Positions 63,241 through 64,000 of a stretch of 64,000 nt of DNA are shown one piece after another (within the stretch, counting starts at the first letter, position 1; every line of letters starts with the position of its first letter). The stretch is from positions 1 to 64,000 of the forward strand of contig CALRGJ010000007.1 in the NCBI GenBank assembly GCA_943357285.1, given 5' to 3'. Both the position numbers and the translations under genes were made by a program. Source of the DNA: Candidatus Peribacteria bacterium. GTDB taxonomy: Bacteria > Patescibacteriota > Gracilibacteria > UBA1369 > LOWO2-01-FULL-3. Below the pieces are notes generated by a model. That model made no database searches. It had not been told where the DNA came from and worked only from the letters and a program-made list of their open reading frames with translations.

Positions 63241-64000
63241 TCAAAACAACCTCCCTTGCGCCCCTTTCCCATTCACCGCCGCCACATACGCGCAATAATC
63301 ACAGGCCTCACCAGCACCCGGAATCTCCTCACCCCGCAAGCACTCATATATCTCGCCAATCTTTCCCTCCACCCACGAGTCATCTCCCTTATACGGAATC
63401 AGCTTCACCGTAAAATCCAACCTTCCATCAAATCCCGCCTTATCCGTCACACCATTGCAATACACAAAATATCCCACCTCCGACACCGCAAATCCATTCT
63501 TACGAAAGAGCCACTGATACACCTCCATCTGTCGCTTGTAACCATCCTGCCACTCGGCATCAAGACTCACTTCACCATCCTTAGAAGTCGCTTTGTAATC
63601 CACAATTATGAGCTCGCCTCCCGTAGCCACCCACACATCATCCACGCCACCGGTCACTAGGAGATTTGTTTCCGGCACTTGATAGGTGATACCTCTGCGC
63701 ATGGAATCGCGCCACTCATCCATTTGCGCATGTTTGAACGGCACGGCATTTACACCCGCCGCTTTCATTAGGGGATGAGCCTCACCTTTGGCCCTATAGC
63801 TATCAAACTCTTTTTTGAGCAACGTATCCACAGCCGAATTCAACGAAAACGGAAAACTCGGCGGCTGCCCCACACCCAATCTGCGATCTAGATAAAAACA
63901 TCTCGAACACTTGATGAACAAATCAATCTTCGACCGACTCAGGCGAAAAGGCGAGGTAGCCGTCGGATTATAAAGATTCCGTGTGCGTTGTGGTTTGTAG
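63241..64000 (-). CDS. PD-(D/E)XK nuclease family protein (5' end outside window)
   Basis: The frame stays open to the window end. In-frame residues before the internal TTG at 63921 (YNPTATSPFRLSRSKIDLF) look native, so the true start is beyond 64000. About 250 residues are visible. The nuclease core is GGVDDVWVATGG and IIVDYKATS (Asp, then Asp-x-Lys), followed by the YKRQMEVYQWLF helix. Cys pairs in FIKCSRCFYL and GEACDYCAYV could bind an Fe-S cluster or zinc, as in Cas4/RecB-like members. The function is DNA or RNA processing of unknown kind. Confidence 0.75.
   Translation of the reverse strand, partial: YKPQRTRNLYNPTATSPFRLSRSKIDLFIKCSRCFYLDRRLGVGQPPSFPFSLNSAVDTLLKKEFDSYRAKGEAHPLMKAAGVNAVPFKHAQMDEWRDSMRRGITYQVPETNLLVTGGVDDVWVATGGELIIVDYKATSKDGEVSLDAEWQDGYKRQMEVYQWLFRKNGFAVSEVGYFVYCNGVTDKAGFDGRLDFTVKLIPYKGDDSWVEGKIGEIYECLRGEEIPGAGEACDYCAYVAAVNGKGAQGRLF

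Overview
The window is an AT-rich bacterial chromosome segment that uses the standard code. TGA ends atpF and the C39-like gene inside ATGA stop/start overlaps, so the recoded (TGA = Gly) Gracilibacteria/Absconditabacteria are unlikely. Several features point to a Patescibacteria/CPR lineage, possibly Peregrinibacteria-like: small gene set, dense packing, mostly missing Shine-Dalgarno sequences replaced by CAAC-rich leaders, a shortened ATP synthase delta subunit, very large orphan proteins, and PTPS-related, FlgD-Ig and PKD surface proteins. The lineage is inference; no rRNA is present to settle it.

Layout. Positions 1-4.7 kb hold surface and membrane proteins (PKD protein, GT-C-like membrane protein, FlgD-Ig protein, bacterial PH protein). 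Positions 4.8-11.4 kb hold a complete F-type ATP synthase operon in the unusual order c-b-delta-alpha-gamma-beta-epsilon-AtpI-like-a, closed by a terminator. Positions 11.4-18.1 kb carry ABC-F, MGMT-like, GerMN lipoprotein, C39-like peptidase, a Wzx/MATE-type flippase, a P-loop kinase and a transglutaminase-like protein. Positions 18.1-24.0 kb are rich in RNA genes: tRNA-Gln, an odd tRNA-like gene with an adjacent partly complementary small RNA, tRNA-His and a roughly 275-nt unassigned structured RNA. Between them lie nth, an M23 murein hydrolase activator, rpmA and a TSUP transporter.

Positions 24.0-42.6 kb form a block of eight unrecognised proteins, three of them giants (2098, 1332 and 1252 residues). 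They share coiled coils, isolated membrane segments, His-rich linkers and, in two members, a duplicated C-terminal module. A ninth protein of similar style lies at 52.2-53.8 kb. This is the best candidate for an undescribed system, perhaps an envelope or surface machine. Positions 42.7-49.4 kb return to housekeeping and cell-wall genes: tig, two LapA-like membrane proteins, a winged-helix regulator with a palindromic operator, rplS, rnhB, csaB, a PfkB kinase and rfbA.

Positions 49.5-52.1 kb are an abrupt GC-rich island with one 692-residue coiled-coil/membrane protein that has its own Shine-Dalgarno sequence. It is preceded by a broken AT-rich reading frame and followed by hairpins. Positions 53.9-64.0 kb hold the rest of a dTDP-sugar pathway (rfbD, rfbB, an FdtA-like isomerase) interleaved with proS and infB, then rmuC, a CARDB protein, a compact three-way-junction small RNA, an unrecognised small protein with two palindromic operators, another unassigned RNA, and a PD-(D/E)XK nuclease cut by the window edge.

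Taken together, the recognisable accessory genes (rfbA/B/D, FdtA, CsaB, flippase, GT-C-like enzyme, PKD/FlgD-Ig/CARDB proteins) build and decorate a glycosylated surface layer. The giant-protein cluster may belong to the same envelope.
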